Assembly (NCBI GenBank): GCA_030151135.1
Contig: JASLEQ010000586.1
Location: 1 to 6,005, forward strand
Source: Candidatus Sulfotelmatobacter sp.
Lineage (GTDB): Bacteria; Acidobacteriota; Terriglobia; Terriglobales; SbA1
Length of the DNA stretch: 6,005 nt
Direction: 5' to 3'
In this document: positions 5,841 through 6,005 of the stretch, piece after piece
Layout: every line of letters starts with the position of its first letter
Numbering within the stretch: the stretch's first letter is position 1
Translations under genes and position numbers: made by a program
The notes under the pieces: generated by a model
Databases searched by the model: none
Seen by the model: the letters and a program-made list of their open reading frames with translations, nothing else
Told to the model about the DNA's origin: nothing

Positions 5841-6005
5841 TCACTGGCCGCTAACATAGTCGAACAATGTCATAAAGCCAAAATCCATATGCAATTGCTG
5901 ATGACAATGAAACAACGTCATTCCCGGATTGTTCGCCACAAAGTCGAATGAGACCTCCTGATACCCACCCAACATAACTACATCTTTCATTACGCCCGCA
6001 GTCGC
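5841..6005 (-). CDS. Multicopper oxidase, C-terminal end, partial at right edge
   Basis: The last 54 codons and TGA of a minus-strand gene whose start is beyond the window. The fragment reads KDVVMLGGYQEVSFDFVANN, then PGMTLFHCHQQLHMDFGFM, the end of the last cupredoxin domain of a laccase-like enzyme. HCHQQLH supplies the type-1 copper Cys (residue 34 of the fragment), flanking His residues 33 and 35 for the type-3 pair, and the second type-1 His (39). Such enzymes oxidise phenols, metals or other reductants and reduce oxygen to water, usually in the periplasm or outside the cell. The position five residues after His39, normally the type-1 axial site, is Phe44, with Met45 next to it. The other three copper motifs would lie outside the window. 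It has no start codon here, so start-to-stop ORF searches miss it. Confidence 0.92.
   Translation of the reverse strand, partial: ATAGVMKDVVMLGGYQEVSFDFVANNPGMTLFHCHQQLHMDFGFMTLFDYVSGQ

Overview
This is an ordinary-looking chromosomal window of a GC-rich Gram-negative bacterium. It resembles an acidobacterium (Acidobacteriota). That placement is an inference from remembered family styles: a pair of short MacB/FtsX-like permeases, a receiver-like protein of the sort that precedes PilZ domains, a PilZ protein with extra tails, and a multicopper oxidase ending in HCHQQLHMDFGFM. No rRNA, tRNA, CRISPR array, insertion sequence or phage gene is visible.

Layout, left to right. At 1-234 (minus) is the N-terminal part of a receiver-like regulator whose C-terminus lies outside the window. 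A 425-base divergent intergenic region (235-659) follows. It holds a candidate ECF-sigma promoter, two inverted repeats and a possible 35-codon ORF, all in what would be the leader of the next operon. Two ABC permease genes (660-1904 and 1917-3158, plus) are 12 bases apart and form one operon. A GC-rich hairpin (3193-3214) separates them from the convergent minus-strand block. That block is a WbpP-type UDP-N-acetylhexosamine 4-epimerase (3229-4206), a PilZ-domain protein (4331-4975) and the ribosome-biogenesis GTPase EngB/YsxC (5114-5725). It is followed to the right by the last 54 codons of a multicopper oxidase (5841-6005, minus), which has no start codon in the window.

Functionally the window mixes housekeeping (EngB), cell-surface sugar supply (epimerase), c-di-GMP sensing (PilZ, and probably the left-edge regulator) and membrane export or lipoprotein handling (the permease pair). 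The permeases have no ATPase or adaptor beside them here. The minus-strand genes are 115 to 138 bases apart, so they need not form one tight operon.

No new multi-gene system is evident. The points most worth a second look are the structured permease leader, the orphan permease pair, the heptamer tandem repeat between the epimerase and PilZ genes, the unassigned C-terminal tail of the PilZ protein, and the Phe at the type-1 copper axial position of the oxidase fragment.
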